A stretch of 64,000 nt of DNA. It comes from Neobacillus novalis NBRC 102450. Lineage in GTDB: Bacteria; Bacillota; Bacilli; Bacillales; Cytobacillaceae. The notes below the pieces were generated by a model, which did not search any database, was not told the DNA's origin, and worked only from the letters and a program-made list of their open reading frames with translations. Within the stretch, counting starts at the first letter, position 1. Every line of letters begins with the position of its first letter. The stretch spans positions 62,001 to 126,000 of the forward strand of contig NZ_BCVP01000007.1 of NCBI RefSeq assembly GCF_001591805.1, given 5' to 3'. The translations under genes and the position numbers were made by a program. Shown here piece by piece: positions 45,201-53,452 of this stretch.

Positions 45201-46625
45201 TCACCCTTCCAAAATCTTTTTGTCGAGTTCTAGAATAAACTCACTACCTTCACCGACATCACTTTTTACACTAATTTTTCCATGATGTGCTTCAACTAAA
45301 TGTTTAACAATCGCTAAGCCGAGTCCCGTTCCTCCGGAATTACGGCTTCTATCCCGATCCACTCGGTAAAATCGTTCAAAGATGCGAGGAATTTCTTCCT
45401 TTTTTATTCCAATTCCTGAATCTTTAACATGAATCCGCACATTTCGCTCATAGTCAAGAAGGATGATTTTCACATTTCCTCCAGATGGCGTATACGTAAT
45501 CGCATTACCAATTAAATTGATAAACACCTGCTTTAAACGATCAAAGTCAACGTTAATGAGTACATGCTCCTGCTTACTGTAAAATTCAAGGGCAACATTC
45601 TTTGCTTCTGCTTTTCCAGACAGAAGGGCAATGACTTCCTCGAGCATTGGATGCAAATCGACTTGCTGGAGTGTTAATTCAAAGCCATGCTGCTCAATTT
45701 TAGAAAGCTCTAATAAATCATGAATGAGCGATTGCAGCCTGTCACTTTCTTTTAAAATAATCGACAGAAATGCTTCTAATGTTTCTTGATTGTTCATCGC
45801 TCCATCCAAGAGAGTCTCTGTAAATCCTTTAATAGATGTAACTGGAGTTTTGAGTTCGTGTGAAACATTGGCGACAAAGTCCTTGCGCATTTGCTCGAGC
45901 TTTTTTAGTTCGGTAATATCGTGGAAAACGAGCAAAACACCTTTCCAGACATTGTTCGTTCCAATAATAGGAATACCGTATACAACAAAATATTTTCTTT
46001 CGATGATTAATGGAATCTGTAGCTGCTTGGTTACCATCTGTTCTGTCCGGAACACCTCAGCGACGATACCGCAAATTTCTTCTTGATCAATTACCTCATA
46101 ATAAAGCTTTGATAAATAATCCGTTGTTTTCACATGAAAAATATCACTATAACCTTTATTAATGAGATTTATGTACCCGCGGCTGTCAATTAAGACTAAC
46201 CCTGCCCCCATATTTTCAATTAAAGCAGACAAGCGATCCTGCTGCATTTCATGTGCTTTTGTCAGTTCTTGAAGATTTTCAGCCAGCATATTGATGGATG
46301 TACCCAACATTCCTGCATTATCCAATCGATCAACTTTTGTTCTGGCCCGGTAATTTCCATTTGCTAATTCGATTGCAACTTCTGTTGCCGCTTTAATCGG
46401 TTTTGTATACCTGGAAGTAATTCTTAATCCCAGAAAAATAATGACGACCACTGCAATCCCAAGAATAATCAAAAGGCTCCACCAGATTTCCAATTGAAGA
46501 GTTTCATTAAGTGAGTCTAAGAAATCAATTTTAAATATCTGGCCAAGCAATATTCCTAATCCAACTAATACAGTAATAATTAAGGTAATTAGCGTAATTA
46601 GAAGTCTTGTTCGGAATTTTGTCAT
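45201..46625 (-). CDS. phoR: phosphate-response sensor histidine kinase PhoR, short sensor form
   Basis: Partner kinase of PhoP for phosphate starvation. The 474 residues show TM1 (about 8-30), only about 17 residues outside, TM2 (about 48-68), HAMP (69-125) and PAS (about 130-235). H256 lies in FVANVSHELKTPVTSIKGF, followed by the ATPase domain with N, G1 and G2 boxes (NLIGNAITYT, VKDSGIGI, GTGLGLAIVKH). B. subtilis PhoR is near 580 residues and has a large extracytoplasmic domain, absent here. The start overlaps the phoP stop (ATGA), indicating translational coupling. Confidence 0.93.
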   Translation of the reverse strand: MTKFRTRLLITLITLIITVLVGLGILLGQIFKIDFLDSLNETLQLEIWWSLLIILGIAVVVIIFLGLRITSRYTKPIKAATEVAIELANGNYRARTKVDRLDNAGMLGTSINMLAENLQELTKAHEMQQDRLSALIENMGAGLVLIDSRGYINLINKGYSDIFHVKTTDYLSKLYYEVIDQEEICGIVAEVFRTEQMVTKQLQIPLIIERKYFVVYGIPIIGTNNVWKGVLLVFHDITELKKLEQMRKDFVANVSHELKTPVTSIKGFTETLLDGAMNNQETLEAFLSIILKESDRLQSLIHDLLELSKIEQHGFELTLQQVDLHPMLEEVIALLSGKAEAKNVALEFYSKQEHVLINVDFDRLKQVFINLIGNAITYTPSGGNVKIILLDYERNVRIHVKDSGIGIKKEEIPRIFERFYRVDRDRSRNSGGTGLGLAIVKHLVEAHHGKISVKSDVGEGSEFILELDKKILEG

Positions 46626-47338
46626 TCTCCTTTAGGCTCCTCCATTTTATAACCGAGACCGCGCATGGTTTTAATATAGACCGGTTTCTTCGTATCTTCT
46701 TCAATTTTTTCCCGCAAATGTGAGATATGTACATCAACAATTCTAGTATCGCCAGCAAAATCATAATTCCAAACGGTGCTTAGTAATTGATCCCTAGTTA
46801 ATACCCGGCCTTTATTTTGGGCGAGATTAAGCAGTAATTCAAATTCCTTTAAGGTCAACTCTAATTGCTGGGCTTTATAATAGGCTTCATATTTTTCCGG
46901 ATAGATAGTTAGCTTCCCTATTTCAATTTTCCCCTCATTATTATCGTTTTCTTCAACAGCCTCGGGTTGAACTTGGGTTCTTCTTAGGATGGCCTTTACA
47001 CGGGCAATCACTTCCCTGGGGCTGAATGGTTTAACCATATAGTCGTCAGCGCCAAGCTCGAGGCCTAGTATTTTATCGAATTCATCATCTTTTGCCGTTA
47101 ACATTAATATTGGAGTCATAATCCCCTTTTGGCGAAGCTGTTTGCAAACTTCCATGCCATCTAAATTTGGCAGCATCAGATCTAGCACAATCATATCGGG
47201 TGACTCTGTTTCAGCTAATTTTTTTCCTGCTTGTCCATCCATTGCCGTAATAACATCATATCCCGCCTGTTCAAAATTATATTGAAGTAAGGTTACAATC
47301 GATTGCTCATCATCGACAACAAGTACTTTATTTTTCAT
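46622..47338 (-). CDS. phoP: response regulator PhoP
   Basis: OmpR-type regulator of the Pho regulon. The receiver domain has D9, D10 and the phosphoacceptor D53 (MIVLDLMLPNLDG), with T-A at LMLTAKDDEF and K in YMVKPFSPRE. The winged-helix domain (about 130-235) ends RIVDVHISHLREKIEEDTKKPVYIKTMRGLGYKME. 238 residues, with phoR overlapping by four bases. It lies downstream of the citZ-icd-mdh genes, the MaoC-like gene and a 283-bp intergenic region. Confidence 0.96.
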   Translation of the reverse strand: MKNKVLVVDDEQSIVTLLQYNFEQAGYDVITAMDGQAGKKLAETESPDMIVLDLMLPNLDGMEVCKQLRQKGIMTPILMLTAKDDEFDKILGLELGADDYMVKPFSPREVIARVKAILRRTQVQPEAVEENDNNEGKIEIGKLTIYPEKYEAYYKAQQLELTLKEFELLLNLAQNKGRVLTRDQLLSTVWNYDFAGDTRIVDVHISHLREKIEEDTKKPVYIKTMRGLGYKMEEPKGE

Positions 47339-47524
47339 ACGATCCCCCGCAATTCAAGATACCTTCATTATATAGTTAAGGAATAGGGATTATCTAGTTT
47401 TTCGGACTGGTATAAGAAAAAGGGGTAATTGGTGGGATTTTTTTTATAAATGTTAATTATAGTGGTTTACAAAAAGGTGGGGTTTGAAAGGAATGCTATT
47501 CGTTTAAGGTTGCTCTTTTCTATC

Positions 47525-47597
47525 GGTTTTTGTCCTCATGAACCTCTCATGAGGACAATTCCGGCACTCTTCTAGTGGTTTTTGTCCTCATGAACCT
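47525..47597. repeat. direct repeat pair with hairpin upstream of phoP
   Basis: GGTTTTTGTCCTCATGAACC occurs twice (47525-47544 and 47577-47596). The first copy also forms a 12-bp perfect hairpin (TTGTCCTCATGA/TCATGAGGACAA, loop ACCTC, 47530-47558). The rest of the 283-bp gap before phoP is AT-rich with no supported gene. Confidence 0.65.
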
Positions 47598-47621
47598 TCC
47601 AGAGTTAGAACCTATTTACCA

Positions 47622-48098
47622 TCAGAAATTCTCCAATGCCTTACCATGGAATTCTTCCAATCGATGCGGTGGGCAGACCTTTACATGACCAGAGATCACC
47701 GTTTCTTTTTTTTCATTCGCCCCAGTAACATTGATAACCACAGTATGCTCATCACTATTAACCTCAATTACCTCAAACAAAAACTCGACGGTTCCGTAAT
47801 GATAGACAGGCTTAGTGAATTCAATTTCCTGGCTTAATATATGGCTTCCCGGTCCGGGTAAATATTTTGAGATAGCTGAGGTAATCATCCCTGTTAGCAT
47901 GATACTTGGAACAATCGGTTTTTTAAATGGCGTCTGTGACGCATAGTCATGTTGTATGTAAAGAGGGTTTGCATCGTCTGTTAATCCTAAATATAGCAGA
48001 AGATCCTTATCTTCGATTTTCTCCGTCAAGGATAACTTTTCACCAACCGTTATTTCTTCAATCCTGCGGCCAAGCTTTCTTTTTTTTCCTAAAAGCAT
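47622..48098 (-). CDS. MaoC-like hotdog dehydratase family protein
   Basis: 158-residue hotdog-fold protein related to (R)-specific enoyl-CoA hydratases. The hydratase-2 region LTDDANPLYIQHDYASQTPFKKPIVPSIML is clear, with D42 and N44 in place, but the usual catalytic histidine of DxNPxH is Y47. SQEIEFTKPVYHYGTVEF and the C-terminal strand order fit the family. Located between mdh and phoP, an arrangement I recall from other bacilli. Activity is uncertain given the substituted residue. Confidence 0.8.
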   Translation of the reverse strand: MLLGKKRKLGRRIEEITVGEKLSLTEKIEDKDLLLYLGLTDDANPLYIQHDYASQTPFKKPIVPSIMLTGMITSAISKYLPGPGSHILSQEIEFTKPVYHYGTVEFLFEVIEVNSDEHTVVINVTGANEKKETVISGHVKVCPPHRLEEFHGKALENF

Positions 48099-48139
48099 TC
48101 AACACACACCTCACTGAAAGCGATTTCATTATTAAATCG

Positions 48140-48174
48140 AAAAAAATCCGGGGATCCCAAAAAGACCCCGAATT
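48140..48174 (-). terminator. terminator of citZ-icd-mdh
   Basis: Stem ATTCGGGG/CCCCGGAT on the minus strand (one G-T pair) followed by six Ts after the mdh stop codon. Confidence 0.87.
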
Positions 48175-48182
48175 TCTATAAA

Positions 48183-49121
48183 TTAAGCTAATACTTCCAT
48201 TACACCGCGAACGGATTCAACAGACTTGTCTAAGGCTGCTTTCTCGTCTGGAGTAAGCTCTAGCTCGATTACTTTTTCAATCCCGTTTGCACCAAGGATG
48301 GTTGGTACTCCAAGGTAGATACCTTCATAACCAAATTCCCCTTCAAGGTACGCAATCGATGGTAACACACGGCGTTGGTCTTTCAAAATCGCTTCACACA
48401 TTTCTACCAATGAAGCTGCAGGTGCATAGTAAGCACTGCCGTTACCAAGAAGGTTAACGATTTCGCCGCCGCCTTTTCTTGTCCGTTCAACAATTGCTTC
48501 CAAGCGGTCTTTAGGAATTAATGTTTCTAATGGAATCCCACCAGCATAAGAATAACGTACAAGTGGAACCATATCATCTCCGTGTCCGCCTAAAACAAAT
48601 CCAGTAATATCTTTAACCGATAGATTTAATTCCTGAGCCACAAATGTACGGAAACGAGCTGTATCAAGAACGCCTGATTGACCGATAACGCGGTTCTTAG
48701 GGAAACCTGATTCTTTAAATACAGTATAAGTCATCGCATCAACAGGGTTTGTTAACACAAGAATCGTACAATTTGGAGAGTATTTCACAATCTCTTGAGT
48801 TACACTTTTCATTACTTTTTGGTTCGTCTGCACTAAATCGTCACGGCTCATGCCTGGTTTACGTGCAATTCCAGCGGTAATCACAACGATATCAGAATCG
48901 CGGGTATCTTCGTAATTAGAAGTTCCCGTAATTGAGGCATCAAAGCCTTGAACTGGACCAGCTTCAAGCATATCAAGCGCTTTACCTTTTGTAGGGTTTT
49001 CCATTGGAGCGATATCAACTAAAACAACATTCCCAAGTTCTTTTTGTGCAAGTAAAAATGCAGTTGTGGCACCAGTAAAACCGCCGCCGATTACAGAAAC
49101 TTTTTTACGTTTTAATGACAT
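48183..49121 (-). CDS. mdh: malate dehydrogenase
   Basis: NAD-dependent oxidation of malate to oxaloacetate. The 312 residues are of the LDH-like MDH type: [15 protein letters not shown] nucleotide site, [13 protein letters not shown] with the substrate arginine, [14 protein letters not shown], and the catalytic [14 protein letters not shown]. The loop residue R rather than Q at the specificity position ([11 protein letters not shown]) supports malate over lactate. Third gene of citZ-icd-mdh. Confidence 0.97.
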   Translation of the reverse strand: MSLKRKKVSVIGGGFTGATTAFLLAQKELGNVVLVDIAPMENPTKGKALDMLEAGPVQGFDASITGTSNYEDTRDSDIVVITAGIARKPGMSRDDLVQTNQKVMKSVTQEIVKYSPNCTILVLTNPVDAMTYTVFKESGFPKNRVIGQSGVLDTARFRTFVAQELNLSVKDITGFVLGGHGDDMVPLVRYSYAGGIPLETLIPKDRLEAIVERTRKGGGEIVNLLGNGSAYYAPAASLVEMCEAILKDQRRVLPSIAYLEGEFGYEGIYLGVPTILGANGIEKVIELELTPDEKAALDKSVESVRGVMEVLA

Positions 49122-49189
49122 TGTGACTCTCCCCTTTTACGCATATATTAATTATCCAAGTCAGGGCTTAAAATAAGCCCCGGCTTTTC

Positions 49190-50458
49190 TTATTCCATAT
49201 TCTTAATTAGCTCATCAGCAAACTCTGAAGTTTTTACCTCTGTAGCTCCATCCATTAAGCGGGCAAAGTCATAAGTAACAACTTTAGATGCAATTGTTTT
49301 TTCTACTGATTTAATAACCATTGTAGCTGCTTCAGTCCAGCCTAAGTGCTCAAGCATCAATACACCTGATAAGATGACAGATGAAGGATTTACTTTATCA
49401 AGACCTGCATATTTAGGTGCAGTACCGTGTGTGGCTTCAAAAATAGCATGCCCAGTTTCATAGTTGATGTTAGCTCCAGGAGCAATTCCGATGCCGCCAA
49501 CTTGTGCTGCAAGTGCATCTGAAATGAAGTCGCCGTTTAAGTTCATTGTAGCCACAACATCAAACTCACGTGGGCGAGTAAGAATTTGTTGTAAGAAAAT
49601 ATCAGCGATTGCATCTTTCACGATGATTTTTCCAGCAGCTTCTGCATCAGATTGCGCCTTGTTCGCTGCATCTGATCCTTGCTCTGCCTTAATCCGGTCA
49701 TATTGAGCCCATGTAAAGACTTTATCGGCAAATTCCTTTTCAGCAAGCTCATATCCCCAGTTTTTAAACGCGCCTTCAGTGAATTTCATGATATTTCCTT
49801 TATGCACGAGTGTAACGGATTTACGGCCTTCTTTTATTGCATAGTTAATAGCTGCACGTACAAGTCTAGTTGTCCCTTCTTCAGAAACAGGTTTAATACC
49901 AATACCTGACGTTTCAGGGAACCTGATTTTATTAACACCCATTTCGTTTTGAAGGAAGTCGATAACCTTTTTGACTGCCTCTGTCCCTTTTTCATACTCG
50001 ATTCCAGCATAAATATCTTCAGTATTTTCACGGAAGATGACCATATCTGTATCTTGCGGACGCTTAACCGGTGAAGGAACACCTTCAAACCATCTTACAG
50101 GGCGTAAGCAAACAAACAAGTCTAACTCTTGACGTAGAGCAACGTTCAAGGAACGAATTCCGCCGCCGACAGGGGTAGTTAGTGGTCCTTTAATGGCAAT
50201 CAAATATTCATTGATTTCATCAAGTGTTGCTGATGGGAGCCATTCACCCGTTTGGTTAAATGCCTTTTCACCTGCTAAAACTTCTTTCCATACTAATTTA
50301 CGTTCACCCTTATAGGCTTTTTCAACCGCTGCATTTAAAACTCTCTCAGAAGCAGCCCAAATATCTGGACCGATACCGTCTCCCTCAATAAATGGGATAA
50401 TTGGATTGTTTGGTACATTTAATACTCCATCTTTAACCGTGATTTTTTCGCCTAGCAT
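49190..50458 (-). CDS. icd: NADP-dependent isocitrate dehydrogenase
   Basis: Oxidative decarboxylation of isocitrate to 2-oxoglutarate. The chosen ATG ([19 protein letters not shown]) has AGGAGGGGG upstream and gives 422 residues, one short of B. subtilis Icd; longer frames reach into the intergenic hairpin. Motifs include [14 protein letters not shown], the phosphorylatable serine in [27 protein letters not shown], and [19 protein letters not shown] with metal-binding aspartates. Confidence 0.97.
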   Translation of the reverse strand: MLGEKITVKDGVLNVPNNPIIPFIEGDGIGPDIWAASERVLNAAVEKAYKGERKLVWKEVLAGEKAFNQTGEWLPSATLDEINEYLIAIKGPLTTPVGGGIRSLNVALRQELDLFVCLRPVRWFEGVPSPVKRPQDTDMVIFRENTEDIYAGIEYEKGTEAVKKVIDFLQNEMGVNKIRFPETSGIGIKPVSEEGTTRLVRAAINYAIKEGRKSVTLVHKGNIMKFTEGAFKNWGYELAEKEFADKVFTWAQYDRIKAEQGSDAANKAQSDAEAAGKIIVKDAIADIFLQQILTRPREFDVVATMNLNGDFISDALAAQVGGIGIAPGANINYETGHAIFEATHGTAPKYAGLDKVNPSSVILSGVLMLEHLGWTEAATMVIKSVEKTIASKVVTYDFARLMDGATEVKTSEFADELIKNME

Positions 50459-50512
50459 AGTTGTTCCCCCTCCTATTATGTAAAAACCCTTTGTCACGCT
50501 AATGACTGAATC

Positions 50513-50543
50513 AAAGGTTAGAGAGCCAGAGCCTCTAACCTTT
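50513..50543 (-). terminator. intercistronic hairpin between citZ and icd
   Basis: An 11-bp perfect stem (50513-50523 with 50533-50543, nine-base loop) lies between the genes. The T-run on the minus strand is poor (CTTTGATTC), so it is likelier a stability or processing hairpin or leaky terminator than a full stop. Confidence 0.55.
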
Positions 50544-50587
50544 TCATTCAATACTATTACATCAATAATATTAATAAAAGTAAAATA

Positions 50588-51706
50588 TTAACCTCTTTGC
50601 TCGATTGGAATGTATTTCTGCATTCCAGGACCCGTGTACTCTGCCCGCGGACGGATTAAACGGTTGTTTTCATATTGCTCTAAAATATGGGCAAGCCATC
50701 CGGAAACACGACTTACAGCAAAGATTGGTGTCATCAAGTCGTGGTCAACGCCTAAGCTGTGATAGACAGAAGCAGAAAAGAAATCTACGTTTGGCGGCAG
50801 TTTCTTTTCACCCGTAACGATGCTTTCAATTTTCACTGACATATCATACCAATGCGGTTCGCCAGTCAGCTCGGTTAATTTTTTTGACATTTCTTTCAAA
50901 TGCTTGGCACGAGGGTCTCCCTTGCGGTAAACTCTGTGACCGAAGCCCATGATTTTTTCTTTGTTTTCAAGCTTGCCGTGAATATATGGTTCAACATTTT
51001 CGATTGTACCAATTTCAGTCAGCATTTTCATGACGGCTTCATTTGCGCCGCCGTGTAGTGGTCCTTTAAGAGCTCCGATTGCCGCAGTGACTCCTGAATA
51101 AATATCGGATAAGGTAGCCACACAAACACGTGCTGTAAAGGTAGATGCGTTTAATTCATGGTCTGCATGTAAAACAAGTGCTTTGTCAATTGCTTCAACT
51201 GCGATTTTCTCTGGCTCTTTCCCAGTTAACATGTAAAGGAAATTAGCTGCATAGCTTAAATCCTGTTTTGGGGCGATCGGTTCAAGGCCTTTTCTAACCC
51301 GTGCAAATGTCGTAACAATAGCCGGCATTTTCGCTTGAAGTCGAATCGCTTTTCTGTAGTTCACTTCAGTATCCATTACATCAGCTTCATCATCGTAAAG
51401 TCCCAATAAAGAGACCGCTGAGCGAAGTGCTGCCATTGGGTGTACCTTTTGAATCGGATACATGTTAAAATGCTCGATTACCTCAGGTGGAAGGGCAGCA
51501 TTTTCAGAAAGCTGTTGTTTCAATTCTGCTAATTGCTCTGCATTAGGCAGCTTACGATGCCATAACAAATAAATAACCTCTTCAAAGCTGGCATTTTTAG
51601 CTAAATCATCAATGTCATAGCCAACATATGTTAGCGTGTCATCAATAATAGAGCTGATTGACGAAGTTGTTGCCACTACCCCTTCAAGACCGCGTGTTAC
51701 TGTCAT
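50588..51706 (-). CDS. citZ: citrate synthase
   Basis: Condenses acetyl-CoA and oxaloacetate. The ATG giving MTVTRGLEGVVATTSSISSIIDD has GAAGGAG upstream and yields 372 residues, the B. subtilis CitZ length. Catalytic regions are LHADHELNASTFTARV, GPLHGGANEAVMKML, KIMGFGHRVYRKGDPR and NVDFFSASVYHSLG, with the active-site histidines and aspartate. First gene of citZ-icd-mdh, controlled by a cre-bearing promoter about 250 bp upstream. Confidence 0.97.
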   Translation of the reverse strand: MTVTRGLEGVVATTSSISSIIDDTLTYVGYDIDDLAKNASFEEVIYLLWHRKLPNAEQLAELKQQLSENAALPPEVIEHFNMYPIQKVHPMAALRSAVSLLGLYDDEADVMDTEVNYRKAIRLQAKMPAIVTTFARVRKGLEPIAPKQDLSYAANFLYMLTGKEPEKIAVEAIDKALVLHADHELNASTFTARVCVATLSDIYSGVTAAIGALKGPLHGGANEAVMKMLTEIGTIENVEPYIHGKLENKEKIMGFGHRVYRKGDPRAKHLKEMSKKLTELTGEPHWYDMSVKIESIVTGEKKLPPNVDFFSASVYHSLGVDHDLMTPIFAVSRVSGWLAHILEQYENNRLIRPRAEYTGPGMQKYIPIEQRG

Positions 51707-51944
51707 AATAAATCTCTCCTTCACATTTCTAAATTCCCCATTGCCCAATTTTGTAAACAAAACACAATGAATAGCCGGAAGAATTGGCATAAAGTATTGT
51801 CCCAGTATTCCCCTCAAAGGTTATCCCGGTTTAGCTGACTGAGCGATTGCTCGGGACATAAATAAATTGCTTGTATGCCCTTTCATTTGCAATAAAAAGT
51901 TATTTTACAAGAAAATCAGCATATATATATGGTTTATGTAAAAA

Positions 51945-51958
51945 AGGATACGCTTACA
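51945..51958. promoter_or_regulatory. cre-like CcpA site at the citZ start
   Basis: On the minus strand TGTAAGCGTATCCT matches the cre consensus TGWAARCGYTWWCA at 11 of 14 positions and resembles the B. subtilis citZ cre. It covers the expected transcription start, a repressing position. Confidence 0.6.
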
Positions 51959-51963
51959 AGCCT

Positions 51964-51992
51964 ATTATAAACAATTATCAAATTTTTGTGAA
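51964..51992 (-). promoter_or_regulatory. sigma-A promoter of citZ-icd-mdh
   Basis: Minus-strand -35 TTCACA (51987-51992), 17-bp spacer, -10 TATAAT (51964-51969). The resulting leader is about 250 nucleotides; it has short hairpins but no riboswitch class I recognise. The 585-bp gap between citZ and ytvI otherwise holds only a palindrome near ytvI. Confidence 0.75.
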
Positions 51993-52220
51993 CGAAAAGG
52001 AGTTGAAAAAGACAAAAAAAATATTATTTTACAAAAAATCTATACAAAAAATCAATTAGTAAGCATAATAATGACTCATTAAGCATTTGCCTATCCATCC
52101 TTAACCTAAATTATCGTACCATAATGTCAGTTAAAGAGTAGTCTTTAGGTTTCCATAGTTTTTTGTTCAATTTCTTAATGAAACTTTTCCCAATGATTCT
52201 CGTAATAATTATTAAAGCGG

Positions 52221-52241
52221 TAATTTTCCATTGGAAAATTA
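52221..52241. promoter_or_regulatory. perfect 21-bp palindrome upstream of ytvI
   Basis: Arms TAATTTTCCA and TGGAAAATTA flank a single central T, 50 bp before the ytvI start. It has no T-run to make it a terminator and no upstream plus-strand gene, so an operator is the more likely reading. Confidence 0.5.
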
Positions 52242-52291
52242 TGCAGCTTAATTCATAAAATGTTAAACTATATTAAAAAGGAGGGGTGTCA

Positions 52292-53407
52292 TTGAATCCT
52301 AAGTACATATACCGGACAATTAGATTTTTACTTGTTGTAGGCGGCGTCATACTTGCACTGTACCTTTTTTACTATTTGTCTACGTTGACGTATCCATTTT
52401 TAATTGGTCTGATTATTGCCTTTTTCATTAATCCGCTTGTTAACTTTTTTGAAAAGAAGTGGAAAATGCCGCGTGTGCTTGCGGTTTTTGTTGCGCTTAT
52501 CATTATTTTCGCCGTATTTGCAGGGTTGATTACCCTTTTAGTAGCTGAAATTGTCACGGGTGCAAACTATTTGGCTACGGTAGTACCAGAACATCTCGAT
52601 ACGTTGATTGGCTATATTGAGGACTATTTTACAGCCCAAATCCTTCCGTTCTATGATCATTTAACAAGTTTATTTAATAAGCTTGGGGCAGGACAGAAAG
52701 AGACAATTAGTAGTAATATCCAAAATATCGGTCAGAAAATCGGAACAACTGCTGGCTCGTTTATTAAGAATCTGTTCGGAATCATTCCCAATATTTTAAC
52801 CTGGCTTCCGAATGCAGCGACAGTGCTAATATTTTCATTGTTGGCTACCTTTTTCATCAGCAAGGATTGGTATCGGTTATCAGCACTCGGCGGCAAACTA
52901 GTACCTGAAAAAGCAAAAACGAGCGGCAGAACCGTGTTTATTGATTTAAAAAAGGCGTTATTCGGTTTTATTAAAGCGCAGTTAACCCTAATCTCGATTA
53001 CAACGGTGATTATCCTTATCGGTCTGCTTGTCCTTCGTGTCGATTATGCGATAACGATTGCACTTGTTACTGGGATTGTTGATGTTCTTCCCTATCTTGG
53101 TACAGGGTTAGTGTTTGTTCCATGGATTATTTACACGGCCATCAGCGGCAATATGGGCCTTGCCATTGGCCTTGGTGTTCTTTATCTTATTGTCCTCGTT
53201 CAAAGACAAGTGATGGAGCCAAAGATTCTTTCTTCGAGTATTGGTTTAGATCCATTAGCGACATTGATTGCGTTATTTGTCGGTTTTAAAACAATCGGTT
53301 TTTTAGGATTAATTGTCGGTCCAGTAACCCTGGTTATTATCAGTACCCTGTATCGCGCCAATGTTTTTCATGATATTTGGGGATTTATTAAGGGGAAAGA
53401 GTCATAA
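52292..53407 (+). CDS. ytvI: YtvI, AI-2E transporter family sporulation membrane protein
   Basis: 371-residue integral membrane protein, the same length as B. subtilis YtvI. The start is TTG with AAGGAGG seven bases upstream; a GTG two codons earlier nearly touches the SD. About eight helices are visible with a soluble segment (about 95-155) after the third, and the family region VLPYLGTGLVFVPWIIYTAISG plus LSSSIGLDPLATLIALFVG. The AI-2E/PerM family are putative exporters; the substrate here is unknown. B. subtilis ytvI is sporulation-expressed. Confidence 0.88.
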   Translation: MNPKYIYRTIRFLLVVGGVILALYLFYYLSTLTYPFLIGLIIAFFINPLVNFFEKKWKMPRVLAVFVALIIIFAVFAGLITLLVAEIVTGANYLATVVPEHLDTLIGYIEDYFTAQILPFYDHLTSLFNKLGAGQKETISSNIQNIGQKIGTTAGSFIKNLFGIIPNILTWLPNAATVLIFSLLATFFISKDWYRLSALGGKLVPEKAKTSGRTVFIDLKKALFGFIKAQLTLISITTVIILIGLLVLRVDYAITIALVTGIVDVLPYLGTGLVFVPWIIYTAISGNMGLAIGLGVLYLIVLVQRQVMEPKILSSSIGLDPLATLIALFVGFKTIGFLGLIVGPVTLVIISTLYRANVFHDIWGFIKGKES

Positions 53408-53410
53408 ATA

Positions 53411-53448
53411 AAACGTCAGCTTCCAGGTCGGGAGCTGACGTTTTTTTA
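53411..53448. terminator. bidirectional terminator between ytvI and pyk
   Basis: Stem AAACGTCAGCTTCC/GGGAGCTGACGTTT (one G-T pair, five-base loop) with a seven-T run on the plus strand and TTTTATTTA on the minus strand, serving the two convergent genes. Confidence 0.88.
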
Positions 53449-53452
53449 ATGC

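Noticed and set aside
51871..52059. 62-codon plus-strand frame in the citZ-ytvI gap
   Set aside because: Runs antisense across the citZ promoter and cre, has no SD, and is lysine/isoleucine-rich as expected of random AT-rich DNA.
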